A program made the position numbers and the translations under genes. A stretch of DNA of 64,000 nucleotides. Origin: Pseudomonas fragi. Its GTDB lineage: Bacteria; Pseudomonadota; Gammaproteobacteria; Pseudomonadales; Pseudomonadaceae. Under the pieces are notes generated by a model. The model had not been told where the DNA came from. It saw only the letters and a list, made by a program, of their open reading frames with translations, and ran no database searches. The stretch is taken from assembly GCF_025426255.1 (NCBI RefSeq), contig NZ_CP104861.1, positions 1,612,001-1,676,000 of the forward strand, written 5' to 3'. Of this stretch, positions 1-8,056 are shown piece by piece (position 1 is the first letter of the stretch; every line of letters begins with the position of its first letter).

Positions 1-633
1 GGTAAAGCAGTTATCGAGTCGGGTTTGCGGCAAGCGGTTGCTCTGGTTGAAATCCCATTGCGCTGGCAGCGCTGCAAGCTCCGTGGGCAGGCCCTGGGTA
101 TCGCACAGCCAGACTTGTGCGGTCTTTGCCTGCAACCGGGTGTTGGCGGTGCGTGGCAGATACGGGTGCAGACCCAGGCCATGCCAGGCGGCGCGCTCGT
201 CCTGATGGGTAACGCTCAGTTCGATACATAGCTGGCCGTCACTCAGGGTGTAGCGCAACTGGGCGCGGTACGCAAAAGGGCTGGAACTGTCCAGTTGCAA
301 GCAGGCATGCCGCGGGCTGTGCTCGATCACGCTCCAGGACTGCTGCCAGGCGCTGCCATGAATGGGCAGGGGGCCGGGAGGGTTGTTGGGCTCCAAGGCA
401 AACCAATGGCCGGCGCCATCGAAGCCTCCACTCCCTATCCGGTTCGACCAGGGCACCAGCGGATAACAGGCCAATGCGTTGGCCGAGTGGGTGCTGAGGG
501 CGTCGCTGGCACTTGGGCGCAACAGTGGCAAGCCGCTGGCGATGATGCTCCAGTCCAGGATGCTGCCACCCACTTGCGGAGCCAGGGTCAGCCGGGTCAG
601 GTCGTCTTCAAGGGTCAATAGCACTTGGGGCAT
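1..633 (-). CDS. aldose 1-epimerase family protein (3' end outside window)
   Basis: Mutarotase-like enzyme expected to interconvert alpha and beta anomers of aldoses. The visible 211 residues start with MPQVLLTLEDD and contain an NALACYPLVPWSNRIG segment, a PIHGSAW histidine motif and a GLGLHPYLP histidine motif, which match the galactose-mutarotase fold and its catalytic histidine regions. The reading frame is still open at base 1, so the C-terminal third is missing. The start at 633 is 26 bp from the DMT transporter stop, so it is probably the last gene of that transcript. Its position downstream of a uronate pathway suggests, by inference, mutarotation of a hexose or hexuronate. The exact sugar cannot be told. 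Confidence 0.85.
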   Translation of the reverse strand, partial: MPQVLLTLEDDLTRLTLAPQVGGSILDWSIIASGLPLLRPSASDALSTHSANALACYPLVPWSNRIGSGGFDGAGHWFALEPNNPPGPLPIHGSAWQQSWSVIEHSPRHACLQLDSSSPFAYRAQLRYTLSDGQLCIELSVTHQDERAAWHGLGLHPYLPRTANTRLQAKTAQVWLCDTQGLPTELAALPAQWDFNQSNRLPQTRLDNCFT

Positions 634-659
634 GGGACTCTACCGTTAAGGAGGACAGT

Positions 660-1574
660 TCAATCGGCGGTACGGCGCCAGGTGAGCATCACAATACCCG
701 CGACCACGATCAGGCCGCCGATTATTTGGCCGCTGCTGAGCAGTTGATCCAGGATCAGCCAGCCAAACAGCAGGCTCGCCACGGGCTCAACGTTCATTAC
801 CGGTGCGTTGCGGGCCATGTTCAGGCGCGTCATGCAGATAAACAGCAGGCAGAACCCTAGACCATACAGCGCAACCAGACAGGCCAGAGCCGTCCAGCCG
901 GTGGACGAGGCGGGTAGCGACACGCCGCCCGGTAGCACGCCACTGACCCCGGCCAGGGCTGCGGCACAAAACACAATCAGCATGGTCAGCATGCTGCGCA
1001 CCGTGCCGCGTAGGCTCGAGAGTTTGTGATCGGTGATCCAGAGCGCACAGGCGAATACAGAGGCGGCGGCAAAGCCGAAGAGGATCCCTTCAAGCCATTG
1101 CGCTTCGGTAGTGCCCTGGCTGGACAGGCGTTCGGGCACATCCAGGGCAAATACCAGACCGCACATGATCAGCCCCATCAGCAGCGCAGCCCGCCGGGTA
1201 GGTGCGGCGCCGCCCAGAGCCCAAGTCAGGAGCACCAGCAGAATGGGCGCCACGTTGGCAATCAACAGCGCCAGTGCCACGGGAATCCGCGCCACCGCCG
1301 AATAGATAAAGAAGCTTTGCGCCGCGATCAGCAGCCCCAGCAGCAATTGCCAACGCCAGTTGGCGGGGGTCAAGCGAGGACGTTCGCGCTGCCACAACAC
1401 CAGGCTGGTCAATACCAGCAAGGTCACGCCGGCGCGGCACAGAATTGCCAATAACAGGCCGGTGTCGTGGTCGAAGGCAATCCGGGCGGCGATATGGTTG
1501 CCCGCAAATGCACAGGCCAACAGTACCAGGATCAATACCGCGATATGACGGGGGAACAAAGCAGGAGCAGACAT
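660..1574 (-). CDS. DMT-superfamily (EamA) transporter
   Basis: A 304-residue inner-membrane protein with about ten hydrophobic segments in two related halves, as in EamA-domain drug/metabolite exporters (RhaT/YdcZ class). I chose the ATG at 1574 because AAGGAGG lies 10 bases before it; an in-frame TTG six bases upstream sits only 4 bases from that site. It follows the TRAP transporter after a REP palindrome and precedes the aldose epimerase. The substrate is unknown; from context it could export a sugar-derived intermediate, but this is only inference. Confidence 0.85.
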   Translation of the reverse strand: MSAPALFPRHIAVLILVLLACAFAGNHIAARIAFDHDTGLLLAILCRAGVTLLVLTSLVLWQRERPRLTPANWRWQLLLGLLIAAQSFFIYSAVARIPVALALLIANVAPILLVLLTWALGGAAPTRRAALLMGLIMCGLVFALDVPERLSSQGTTEAQWLEGILFGFAAASVFACALWITDHKLSSLRGTVRSMLTMLIVFCAAALAGVSGVLPGGVSLPASSTGWTALACLVALYGLGFCLLFICMTRLNMARNAPVMNVEPVASLLFGWLILDQLLSSGQIIGGLIVVAGIVMLTWRRTAD

Positions 1575-1621
1575 AAGCAACCAGCCTCCTTGGCTGGAAA
1601 TAAAACCTCTTGGATAACCTT

Positions 1622-1707
1622 TGTGGGAGTGGGCTTGCTCGCGATGGAATCGCTGCGGTGTTTCAGTGACACCGCGTCGTTTGCATCGCGAGCAAGCCCG
1701 CTCCCAC
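1622..1707. repeat. REP/REPIN palindromic repeat
   Basis: Two inverted REP units: TGTGGGAGTGGGCTTGCTCG on the left and its near-exact reverse complement ending CCGCTCCCAC on the right, separated by a spacer containing CTGCGGTG and CCGCGTCG. The same spacer words recur at 48788-48872 and 58597-58683. It lies between the TRAP permease and the DMT transporter on the same strand, where it could act as a processing or attenuation hairpin. Confidence 0.85.
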
Positions 1708-1721
1708 GGGCAGGGTGTGGT

Positions 1722-3002
1722 TTACAGCACCATGCTTGGCAGCCACAGAGAGATGGCCGGAACGTAGGTCACCAGCATCAGCACCATAAACAGCGCCACG
1801 TAGAACGGCAGCAGTGCCTTGACGGTGCTTTCGATGGACACCTTGCCCACGGCAGCCCCCACAAACAGCACTGCGCCCACCGGCGGTGTAATCAGGCCGA
1901 TCCCCAGGTTGACCAGCATGATCATGCCAAAGTGCACCGGGTCGACACCGATGCCGATGATCACGGGCAGCAGGATCGGGGTCAGGATCAGAATCAGCGG
2001 TGCCATGTCCATCACGGTGCCCAGCAGCAGCAACATGACGTTGATGCACATCAGGATCACGTAACGGTTATCCGACAGCGTCAGGAACGCTGTGGTGATC
2101 TTCATCGGGATTTCCATCAGCGTCAGGATGTAACCGAAGCTGGCGGCGAAACCGATCAGGATCATCACGATGGAAATGGTCCGTACCGCCCGGTGCATCA
2201 GCTTGGGCAGGTCGCGCCATTTGTAGTCGCGGTAGATAAACATGGTGACGAAGAACGACCAGAGCACGGCGATGGCGGCCGACTCGGTGGCGGTGAAAAT
2301 GCCCGACAGAATACCGCCGAGGATGATGACCATGGCCATCAGGCCCCACATCGCGTCACCGGCGATTTTCAGTGCCTGACGCAGCGGGATCACTTCGCCC
2401 TTGGGGTAATTGCGCTTGCGCGCGAAGATCATGCACAGGCCCATCATTACCGCACTGAGTAGCAGCCCGGGCATGATCCCGGCCATGAACAGCGAAGCAA
2501 TCGACACCGTGCCGCCAGCAGCCAGGGAGTACAGCACCGAGTTGTGGCTCGGAGGGGTGAGCAACGCTTGTACCGAGCCGCTGACCGTCACCGCCGTAGA
2601 GAACTCGCGGGGGTAGCCTGCACGTTCCATTTCTGGAATCAGTACCGAACCTACAGAGGCGGTGTCGGCCACCGATGAACCGGAAATCGCGCCGAAGAAG
2701 GTCGAGGCCACAATGTTGACCAGCGACAGGCCGCCGCGCACAAAACCCACCAGTACCCCGGCGAATGCCACCAGCCTGCGCGACATGCCGCCCTCGGCCA
2801 TGATCGCACCCGCCAGTACGAAAAACGGTATCGCCAGCAGGGAGAATTTGTTTACGCCGCCCGCGACCTGAATCATCAGGGCATCGAACGGGATATCGAT
2901 CCACCAGGCCCCGACCAATGCCGACAGGCCCAGCGCATAGGCGACCGGCATGCCAATAAGGATCAGGGCGATAAAGCTGCCCAACAGTACGAAAGCGTCC
3001 AT
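1722..3002 (-). CDS. TRAP transporter large permease (DctM family)
   Basis: A 426-residue polytopic membrane protein, the usual length for DctM. It carries the family's repeated hydrophobic hairpins with glycine/proline-rich turns (for example LLTPPSHNSV and GLITPPVGAVLF). It forms the Na+-coupled translocation subunit of a TRAP system with the small permease and the binding protein just upstream. Its ATG directly follows the TAA of the small permease with no gap, indicating translational coupling. With udh and the lactonase in the same operon, the likely substrate is a hexuronate (inference). Confidence 0.93.
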   Translation of the reverse strand: MDAFVLLGSFIALILIGMPVAYALGLSALVGAWWIDIPFDALMIQVAGGVNKFSLLAIPFFVLAGAIMAEGGMSRRLVAFAGVLVGFVRGGLSLVNIVASTFFGAISGSSVADTASVGSVLIPEMERAGYPREFSTAVTVSGSVQALLTPPSHNSVLYSLAAGGTVSIASLFMAGIMPGLLLSAVMMGLCMIFARKRNYPKGEVIPLRQALKIAGDAMWGLMAMVIILGGILSGIFTATESAAIAVLWSFFVTMFIYRDYKWRDLPKLMHRAVRTISIVMILIGFAASFGYILTLMEIPMKITTAFLTLSDNRYVILMCINVMLLLLGTVMDMAPLILILTPILLPVIIGIGVDPVHFGMIMLVNLGIGLITPPVGAVLFVGAAVGKVSIESTVKALLPFYVALFMVLMLVTYVPAISLWLPSMVL

Positions 3003-3530
3003 TTATACGGCCTCTTCGCTGGCTTCTACGATGTCGAACCGCACGGCACGGCGGTGGCTTTGGTCACCCAGGAAGAGTTTTTCCAGGACGAAGGAAAGAG
3101 TCACCAGACCGCCTATAGGGATCGGTAAATAGGAGATGCCTACCCTCACGGACGGCATCTCACCGATGAATTGATTCCAGGTGGTCGCACACAATTTAAA
3201 ACCCTTCACGGTCATGAACAGGCAGACGATCACCATCAGTATTTGCACCAGCACAGCAACCTTGGAGCGCAGGTGTTTGGGCATGCGCTCCACGGCCATC
3301 GCTACGGCCATGTGGGCCCCGGCACGGTAACTGGCGGCGGCACCAAAGAAGGTAAATACCACCATCAACAAAATGGCGGTGGGCTCGGGCCAGCTGGAGC
3401 CAGTACCCAGCACGTAGCGGGCAAAAATGCCCCATGGAATGATCAGGGTCATGGTCAGTACCGACAGGCCGGCAATCCCGATACAAACCCGGTACAACAT
3501 GTCGTTCAAGCGCAGTACGGTATTTTTCAT
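3003..3530 (-). CDS. TRAP transporter small permease (DctQ family)
   Basis: A 175-residue membrane protein with four hydrophobic helices, the small subunit that joins DctM in TRAP transporters. I used the ATG at 3530 (MKNTVLRLND); a GTG four codons upstream is possible but has no ribosome binding site, while GGTGAG precedes the ATG. It contains the family-typical FFGAAASYRAGAHMAV stretch. It sits between the binding protein (61 bp gap) and the large permease (no gap). Confidence 0.92.
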   Translation of the reverse strand: MKNTVLRLNDMLYRVCIGIAGLSVLTMTLIIPWGIFARYVLGTGSSWPEPTAILLMVVFTFFGAAASYRAGAHMAVAMAVERMPKHLRSKVAVLVQILMVIVCLFMTVKGFKLCATTWNQFIGEMPSVRVGISYLPIPIGGLVTLSFVLEKLFLGDQSHRRAVRFDIVEASEEAV

Positions 3531-3591
3531 GGGGCTCACCACGCGGCGGAAAACGGGCTGGAGCCCGTCACCGCGGCATTATCGGGCTGAC

Positions 3592-4575
3592 TTATTGAAC
3601 GGCTTCAATACGCGAGATCAGGTCTTTGTAGTCCGCACCATATTTGTCACGCACTGGCTGAGTCGCGTCGTAGAAGGCTTTTTTCTGTTCTGGGGTGAGG
3701 GTGATGAACTCAACTCCACCGGCCTTGAGCTTGGTGATGCTGTCGGCGGTTTTCTTGTCCCAAAGCACGCGTTCTTCAAACTGCGCTTCTCGGGCCAGTT
3801 TCTGCACCAGGGCTTGCTGCTCCGGGGTCAGCTTTGCCCAGGTGGACTTGGCCATCACGATGGGCTCGGGCAGGATCAGGTGATCGGTCCAGGTGAAGTA
3901 TTTGGCGTTCTGGTAGTGGTTGTGTTCAAGAAAGGTGGGCGGGTTGTTCTCTGCGCCATCGATGACGCCTGTCTGCAAGGCGCTGAAGATTTCGCCGGTC
4001 GCCATGCCGATGCCATTACCGCCCATGTCGTTAATGGTTTGAATAAATACCGGGTTGCCTTGGACGCGAATTTTCATGCCCTTGAGGTCGCCGATCGCGC
4101 GTACTGGTTTCTTGGTGTACAGGTTGCGGGTGCCGCCATCCATCCAGGCGAGTGCGACCATGTTGAATTCGGAGTTGGTGATTTTATCCAGCATCTCCTG
4201 GCCGATTTCACCGTCGATGACTTTGCGCATATGGGCCTGATCGCGGAACACGAACGGCAGGTTGAAGGCGTTGGTTTCCGGCACCACGGGGCCGAGGATG
4301 CCGAGGCTGACACGGGTCATCTGCACGGCACCGGACTGGAGCTGTTCGACCACTTCTTTCTCTGAACCCAGTACCCCTCCGGCAAACATCTTGAAGGAGA
4401 TATCGCCGTTACTCTGGGCTTGAAGCTTCTTGCCCATTTCCTGCTCAGCCACCACAGGCGGGTAGCCTGTGGGGTGTACTTCGGCAAATTTGATTTTGAT
4501 TTCGGCCTGGGCTACGCCTGACAAGCAGAAGGCCAGCGGGAGTGCAGCAATAAGCAGGGTGCGTTTGAAATCCAT
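3592..4575 (-). CDS. TRAP transporter substrate-binding protein (DctP family)
   Basis: A 327-residue periplasmic solute receptor. A signal peptide is plain (MDFKRTLLIAALPLAFCLSG, then VAQAE), followed by the DctP fold with KGMKIRVQGNP, which carries the conserved arginine that binds the substrate carboxylate in this family, and GVIDGAENNPPTF. A GGAG lies 7 bases before the ATG. The leader immediately upstream is A-rich with a CA motif (AAAAAAAACAATA), resembling a Hfq/Crc target. A uronate ligand is inferred from the neighbours udh and SMP-30. Confidence 0.94.
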   Translation of the reverse strand: MDFKRTLLIAALPLAFCLSGVAQAEIKIKFAEVHPTGYPPVVAEQEMGKKLQAQSNGDISFKMFAGGVLGSEKEVVEQLQSGAVQMTRVSLGILGPVVPETNAFNLPFVFRDQAHMRKVIDGEIGQEMLDKITNSEFNMVALAWMDGGTRNLYTKKPVRAIGDLKGMKIRVQGNPVFIQTINDMGGNGIGMATGEIFSALQTGVIDGAENNPPTFLEHNHYQNAKYFTWTDHLILPEPIVMAKSTWAKLTPEQQALVQKLAREAQFEERVLWDKKTADSITKLKAGGVEFITLTPEQKKAFYDATQPVRDKYGADYKDLISRIEAVQ

Positions 4576-4638
4576 GGGTCACTCCAAATATTGTTTTTTT
4601 TATATCAAGGTGTTGGATCAGCAGTGTCGGCAAGGCAG

Positions 4639-5526
4639 TCAATTGTTGAATTCGGGCTCCGGCAGCCCCTTGACCCCCGGGCTGAGAGCGAACACGCCCC
4701 CAGCCAGCGGTTGGTCGCTGGTATCGCCCACAGGACGAATCGAGGTGACAAACAGGGTGTCCAGATCTGCGCCGCCAAAGGCACACATCGCAGGTTTTTT
4801 CACGGGGACGGACAGTGAGCGATCAAGTTTGCCGTCCGGCGTAAAGCGGTGGATCAACCCGGCATCGTTGCCGCAAATCCAGTAACAGCCATCGGCGTCG
4901 ACAGCAGCGCCGTCGGGGCGACCCGGGTGTTCGGTCATGTCGACAAACAGGCGGCGGTCATGGGGGGTACCGGTATCGGTGTCATAGTCGAAGGCCCAGA
5001 TTTTCTGTACATCGGGGTGTGAGTCCGAGAGGTACATGGTTTTGCCGTCAGGGCTAAAGGCAAGGCCGTTGGGCACAATAAAACCATCAAGTTGCGCTTT
5101 GAGCGGTTCGACCTGGCCTGCGCTGTAGCGGTACATAGCGCCCACCGGTGCCCCTGCGGCCATATTCATGAGCATGGTGCCCGCCCAGAAACGCCCTTGG
5201 CGGTCGCAGCGGCCATCGTTAAAACGCATCTCTGGCAGGGCGTGGGTCACGCTGGCCAACAGGCGGCTGTCGAGGCTGCCATCGGCGTGTGGCGTGATAG
5301 CAAACAGGCCGTTCTCCATCGCGGCGACCCAGCTGCCATTACCTGCCTGAGCAATGCACGCGAGCATTTGCGAGGTTTGCCAGCTTTGGCTTTTGCCATC
5401 GGCGGGGCACCAGCGATGCAAGCGTTTTGCCGGGATATCCACCCAGTAAAGTGCCTGCTGCGCAGTGCTCCAGACCGGGCTTTCGCCGGTGGCGTTGCGT
5501 GCATCGAGAATCAGTTCAGCAGTCAT
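4639..5526 (-). CDS. SMP-30/gluconolactonase family lactonase
   Basis: A 295-residue six-bladed beta-propeller hydrolase of the SMP-30/LRE family. The metal-ligand regions can be seen: NATGESPVW near residue 15, FNDGRCDRQGRFWAGTM, VPNGLAFSPDGKTMYLSDS and GRPDGAAVDADGCYW. In uronate pathways these enzymes open the aldarolactone released by uronate dehydrogenase, giving galactarate or glucarate. It lies between udh (48 bp) and the TRAP binding protein (63 bp), so it most likely acts on the Udh product. Plain gluconolactonase activity remains possible. Confidence 0.9.
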   Translation of the reverse strand: MTAELILDARNATGESPVWSTAQQALYWVDIPAKRLHRWCPADGKSQSWQTSQMLACIAQAGNGSWVAAMENGLFAITPHADGSLDSRLLASVTHALPEMRFNDGRCDRQGRFWAGTMLMNMAAGAPVGAMYRYSAGQVEPLKAQLDGFIVPNGLAFSPDGKTMYLSDSHPDVQKIWAFDYDTDTGTPHDRRLFVDMTEHPGRPDGAAVDADGCYWICGNDAGLIHRFTPDGKLDRSLSVPVKKPAMCAFGGADLDTLFVTSIRPVGDTSDQPLAGGVFALSPGVKGLPEPEFNN

Positions 5527-5574
5527 GGCGTCTCGATCCTTGTCCGTATTCAGTGTTATGAGCGGGGGCGCGGT

Positions 5575-6402
5575 TTACTCGTCCCCGAACGGACCTGCCG
5601 CAACGAAGGCTCCGCCCTGGTAAACCATGCTCGGATCATTGGCCGCAGGCATCGGCTGGGCCTCGACCTTTTCGCGGAATACTTCTGAGGTGTCGTTGGG
5701 CGCAAAGCCCAGGTGCGCGGCGAAACGGTTGTCCCACCACACCTTCAGGTTGTTTGAGGCGCCATAGACCACGGTATGACCAACATTCGGCGTGTACAGC
5801 GAGCGCTCGATCAATTGCGTAAGGTCGGCAAAGCTCAGCCAGGTACTCATCATTCGGCGGTTCTGCGGCTCGGGGAACGAGGAGCCGATGCGGATACTGA
5901 CGGTCTGGATGCCATAGCGATCGAAATAAAAGGTGGCCATGTCTTCGCCATAGGACTTGGACAGCCCGTAATAGCCGTCCGGGCGACGCGGGGAGTGGGC
6001 ATCCAGGGTTTGATCCTGTTTATAGAACCCGATCACATGGTTGGAACTGGCGAAGATCACGCGCTTGACGCCATGCCGGCGTGCCGCTTCGTAGATATGG
6101 AAGATGCCGCTGATATTCGGGCCGAGGATTTCTTCGAACGGACGTTCTACCGAGACCCCGCCGAAGTGCAAAATTGCGTCTACGCCTTCAACCAGTTGGT
6201 GAACAGCGTGTTTGTCTGAGAGGTCGCAGAGCTGTATTTCTTCATGGCTGTCGACAGCAGGTGCCATTTGGGCGATATCAGAGAGGCGCAAAACCTTGGC
6301 ATAGGGCTTCAGGCTTTCGCGTAGTACCTTCCCCAGACCGCCAGCGGCACCGGTGAGAAGAAGGCGATTAAAGGGAATTTGGGCGGTGCGAGTAGTTGGC
6401 AT
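5575..6402 (-). CDS. udh: uronate dehydrogenase (NAD+)
   Basis: A short-chain dehydrogenase of 275 residues that oxidises D-galacturonate or D-glucuronate at C1 to the aldarolactone with NAD+. It has the Rossmann motif GAAGGLG at residues 18-24 and the catalytic Tyr145-x3-Lys149 pair in YGLSK. Its length and its SSNHVIGFY segment fit the characterised Pseudomonas and Agrobacterium Udh enzymes. AGGGA precedes the ATG by 7 bases. It heads a tight run with the lactonase and TRAP genes. Its upstream region shares an operator-like sequence and an A-rich AACAAGAA motif with the porin gene start. Confidence 0.92.
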   Translation of the reverse strand: MPTTRTAQIPFNRLLLTGAAGGLGKVLRESLKPYAKVLRLSDIAQMAPAVDSHEEIQLCDLSDKHAVHQLVEGVDAILHFGGVSVERPFEEILGPNISGIFHIYEAARRHGVKRVIFASSNHVIGFYKQDQTLDAHSPRRPDGYYGLSKSYGEDMATFYFDRYGIQTVSIRIGSSFPEPQNRRMMSTWLSFADLTQLIERSLYTPNVGHTVVYGASNNLKVWWDNRFAAHLGFAPNDTSEVFREKVEAQPMPAANDPSMVYQGGAFVAAGPFGDE

Positions 6403-6413
6403 CAGATATCCCT

Positions 6414-6460
6414 GTCTTTCTTGTTATTGTCATCTGTTGTCGTATGACTTGATTGGATTA
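6414..6460 (-). promoter_or_regulatory. udh leader: GntR/FadR-like operator and Crc/Hfq-like motif
   Basis: On the minus strand the sequence AAGTCATACGACAACAGATG occurs about 30 bases before the udh ATG. The porin gene carries the near-identical TTGTATGACAACAGATAACA at the matching place (7909-7931). The core resembles TNGTNNNACNA, the half-site pattern of FadR-subfamily GntR repressors. Directly downstream is AACAAGAA, which fits the AANAANAA signature bound by Hfq-Crc in catabolite repression. Confidence 0.55.
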
Positions 6461-6498
6461 TTCACAGCCATTGCGGTGCTTGTCAATGCAAAATCCGC

Positions 6499-6566
6499 TG
6501 TGGGAGCAAGCCTGCTCGCGATGGTTTCAATCAGTGATGCCATCGCGAGCAGGCTCGCTCCCACAG
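6499..6566. repeat. REP/REPIN palindromic repeat
   Basis: Inverted pair of TGTGGGAGCAAGCCTGCTCG-type units with a short spacer, placed 15 bp after the porin stop and about 97 bp before the udh start. It can form a long hairpin at the porin mRNA 3' end and may separate the porin from udh transcription. Confidence 0.85.
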
Positions 6567-6580
6567 TCCGAGAGGGCCGC

Positions 6581-7876
6581 TTAAAGCAACGACAACGGAT
6601 AGCTGATGAAAATGCGGTTTTCGTCAAACTCGTGAGCGCTGTAGTCGCGACGGATGCTCGCGTTACGCCAGCGCATGTTCAGGTCTTTGAATGTGCCGCT
6701 TTGCACGGTGTAGGCCAGTTCTGATTCGCGGCCCCATTCCTTGCCGTCCGTGATGGTGCCGGTGTGGATGTTACTGCCGCTGATGTAGCGGTTCATCATG
6801 GTCAGGCCAGGCACCCCAAGCACTGCAAAGTCCAGATCGTGGCGCACTTGCCAGGAGCGTTCCTTGGCCAGGTCGTAGCTGGAGTTGTAGCTATCGTTGG
6901 CCAAGGTGCCGCCGCTGGTGCCGTTGACGCGGAACCAGCCATCGTCGCCGCTGATTTTCTGCAGGCCGACATACAGGGTGTTGCCTTTGTATTTGGCCGA
7001 AAGCAGGGCGTAGGCGGTTTTGTTGTCCAGATCGCCGGCCAGTTTGTTGCCGTCTTCCTTGCCCCAGAAATAACCCAGGTTCGCGCCCAGGGTCACATCG
7101 CCGATGGGCTGGCTGTGCAGGACGTTGAGGAATTGCTGCTGGTAGATATCTTCCAGCTGGGCGTACCACACACCGACTTGTGTGCGCTTTTCGTTGAAGC
7201 TGTAATCACCGCCAGCAAAGTTGAAGCGGTCGGAGGTAAAGGCGCCTTTGCCGTTGAGCGACATGTCTTCCATGCTCGCGTCGTTACGCGGGCTGTTGGC
7301 GCGGAACTGGCCGCCATAGAGGTTCAGACCGGCGAACTCTTTGGAGGTGATCTGACCACCACGAAAGGTTTGCGGCAAGGAACGACCATCGTCCGAGCGC
7401 AGAATCGGCAGTACTGGCATCCATTCGCCGATTTTAAGCTCCGTATTGGAGATTTTGGCTTTGGCCGCGACGCCCAGGCGGCCAAAGTTATCGGCCGGTT
7501 CGCCATCGCTGTGGGTCGGCAACAACTGTGTACCGACAGTGCCTTTACCGCCGTCCAGCTTCTGCGAGTAGAGCCCCAGCACATCCACCCCGAAACCGAC
7601 GGTGCCCTGGGTAAACCCGGACTTGACGTCGAGAATGAAGTTTTGTGTCCACTCTTCAGCTTTGCTTTGCGGATAGTCCGGGTTGGTGTAGTTGCGATTG
7701 ATGTAGGCGTTACGCAGGGTCAGCGTGGCTTTGGTGTCATCCACAAAACCTTCGGCCATACCGCTTAGCGGCAGGGCCAGGCCCATGCTGCCGAGTCCGA
7801 GCAAAACCAGCGATCGGGTGTTTCTAGGATTTTTTTGGCGAACGTGAAGGTCGGGGGCGCAGGTAGGTGTGATCAT
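6581..7876 (-). CDS. OprD-family outer-membrane porin
   Basis: A 431-residue porin precursor of the OprD/Opd family, which lets carboxylated small molecules cross the outer membrane. It has a signal region (SLVLLGLGSMGLALPLSGMAEG), an early FVDDTKATLTLRNAYINR strand, the ELKIGEWMPVLPILRSDDGRSLPQTF segment split here by family-typical loops, and a C-terminal aromatic-ended strand (FISYPLSLL). I chose the ATG at 7876 because AAGGAG stands 8 bases upstream; an in-frame ATG at 7921 lies inside the operator-like region. Adjacency to udh and the TRAP genes suggests uronate uptake. Confidence 0.92.
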   Translation of the reverse strand: MITPTCAPDLHVRQKNPRNTRSLVLLGLGSMGLALPLSGMAEGFVDDTKATLTLRNAYINRNYTNPDYPQSKAEEWTQNFILDVKSGFTQGTVGFGVDVLGLYSQKLDGGKGTVGTQLLPTHSDGEPADNFGRLGVAAKAKISNTELKIGEWMPVLPILRSDDGRSLPQTFRGGQITSKEFAGLNLYGGQFRANSPRNDASMEDMSLNGKGAFTSDRFNFAGGDYSFNEKRTQVGVWYAQLEDIYQQQFLNVLHSQPIGDVTLGANLGYFWGKEDGNKLAGDLDNKTAYALLSAKYKGNTLYVGLQKISGDDGWFRVNGTSGGTLANDSYNSSYDLAKERSWQVRHDLDFAVLGVPGLTMMNRYISGSNIHTGTITDGKEWGRESELAYTVQSGTFKDLNMRWRNASIRRDYSAHEFDENRIFISYPLSLL

Positions 7877-7892
7877 CCGTGGAGCTCCTTGG

Positions 7893-7935
7893 ACATTATT
7901 ATTTTTGTTATCTGTTGTCATACAACTGCATGGAT
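7893..7935 (-). promoter_or_regulatory. porin leader: FadR-like operator and A-rich Hfq/Crc-like motif
   Basis: Contains GTTGTCATACAAC (7914-7926), an imperfect palindrome of the form TTGT-N3-ACAA, inside a block shared with the udh leader. Toward the start codon follows AACAAAAATAATAATG, an A-rich run that satisfies AANAANAA more than once. Together they suggest repression by a uronate-responsive GntR-type regulator and Crc/Hfq translational control; both are inferred. Confidence 0.55.
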
Positions 7936-8056
7936 TTTTTACAGAGTGTGCACAGGGTTGTCAATGCTGCAGGCACTGCGTTTTTGGTGGCCACGGGCGT
8001 AGACAGCTACACTGCGTCCATTCCAGGCACTCGCGGCTTACTGACATGGACGGCAC

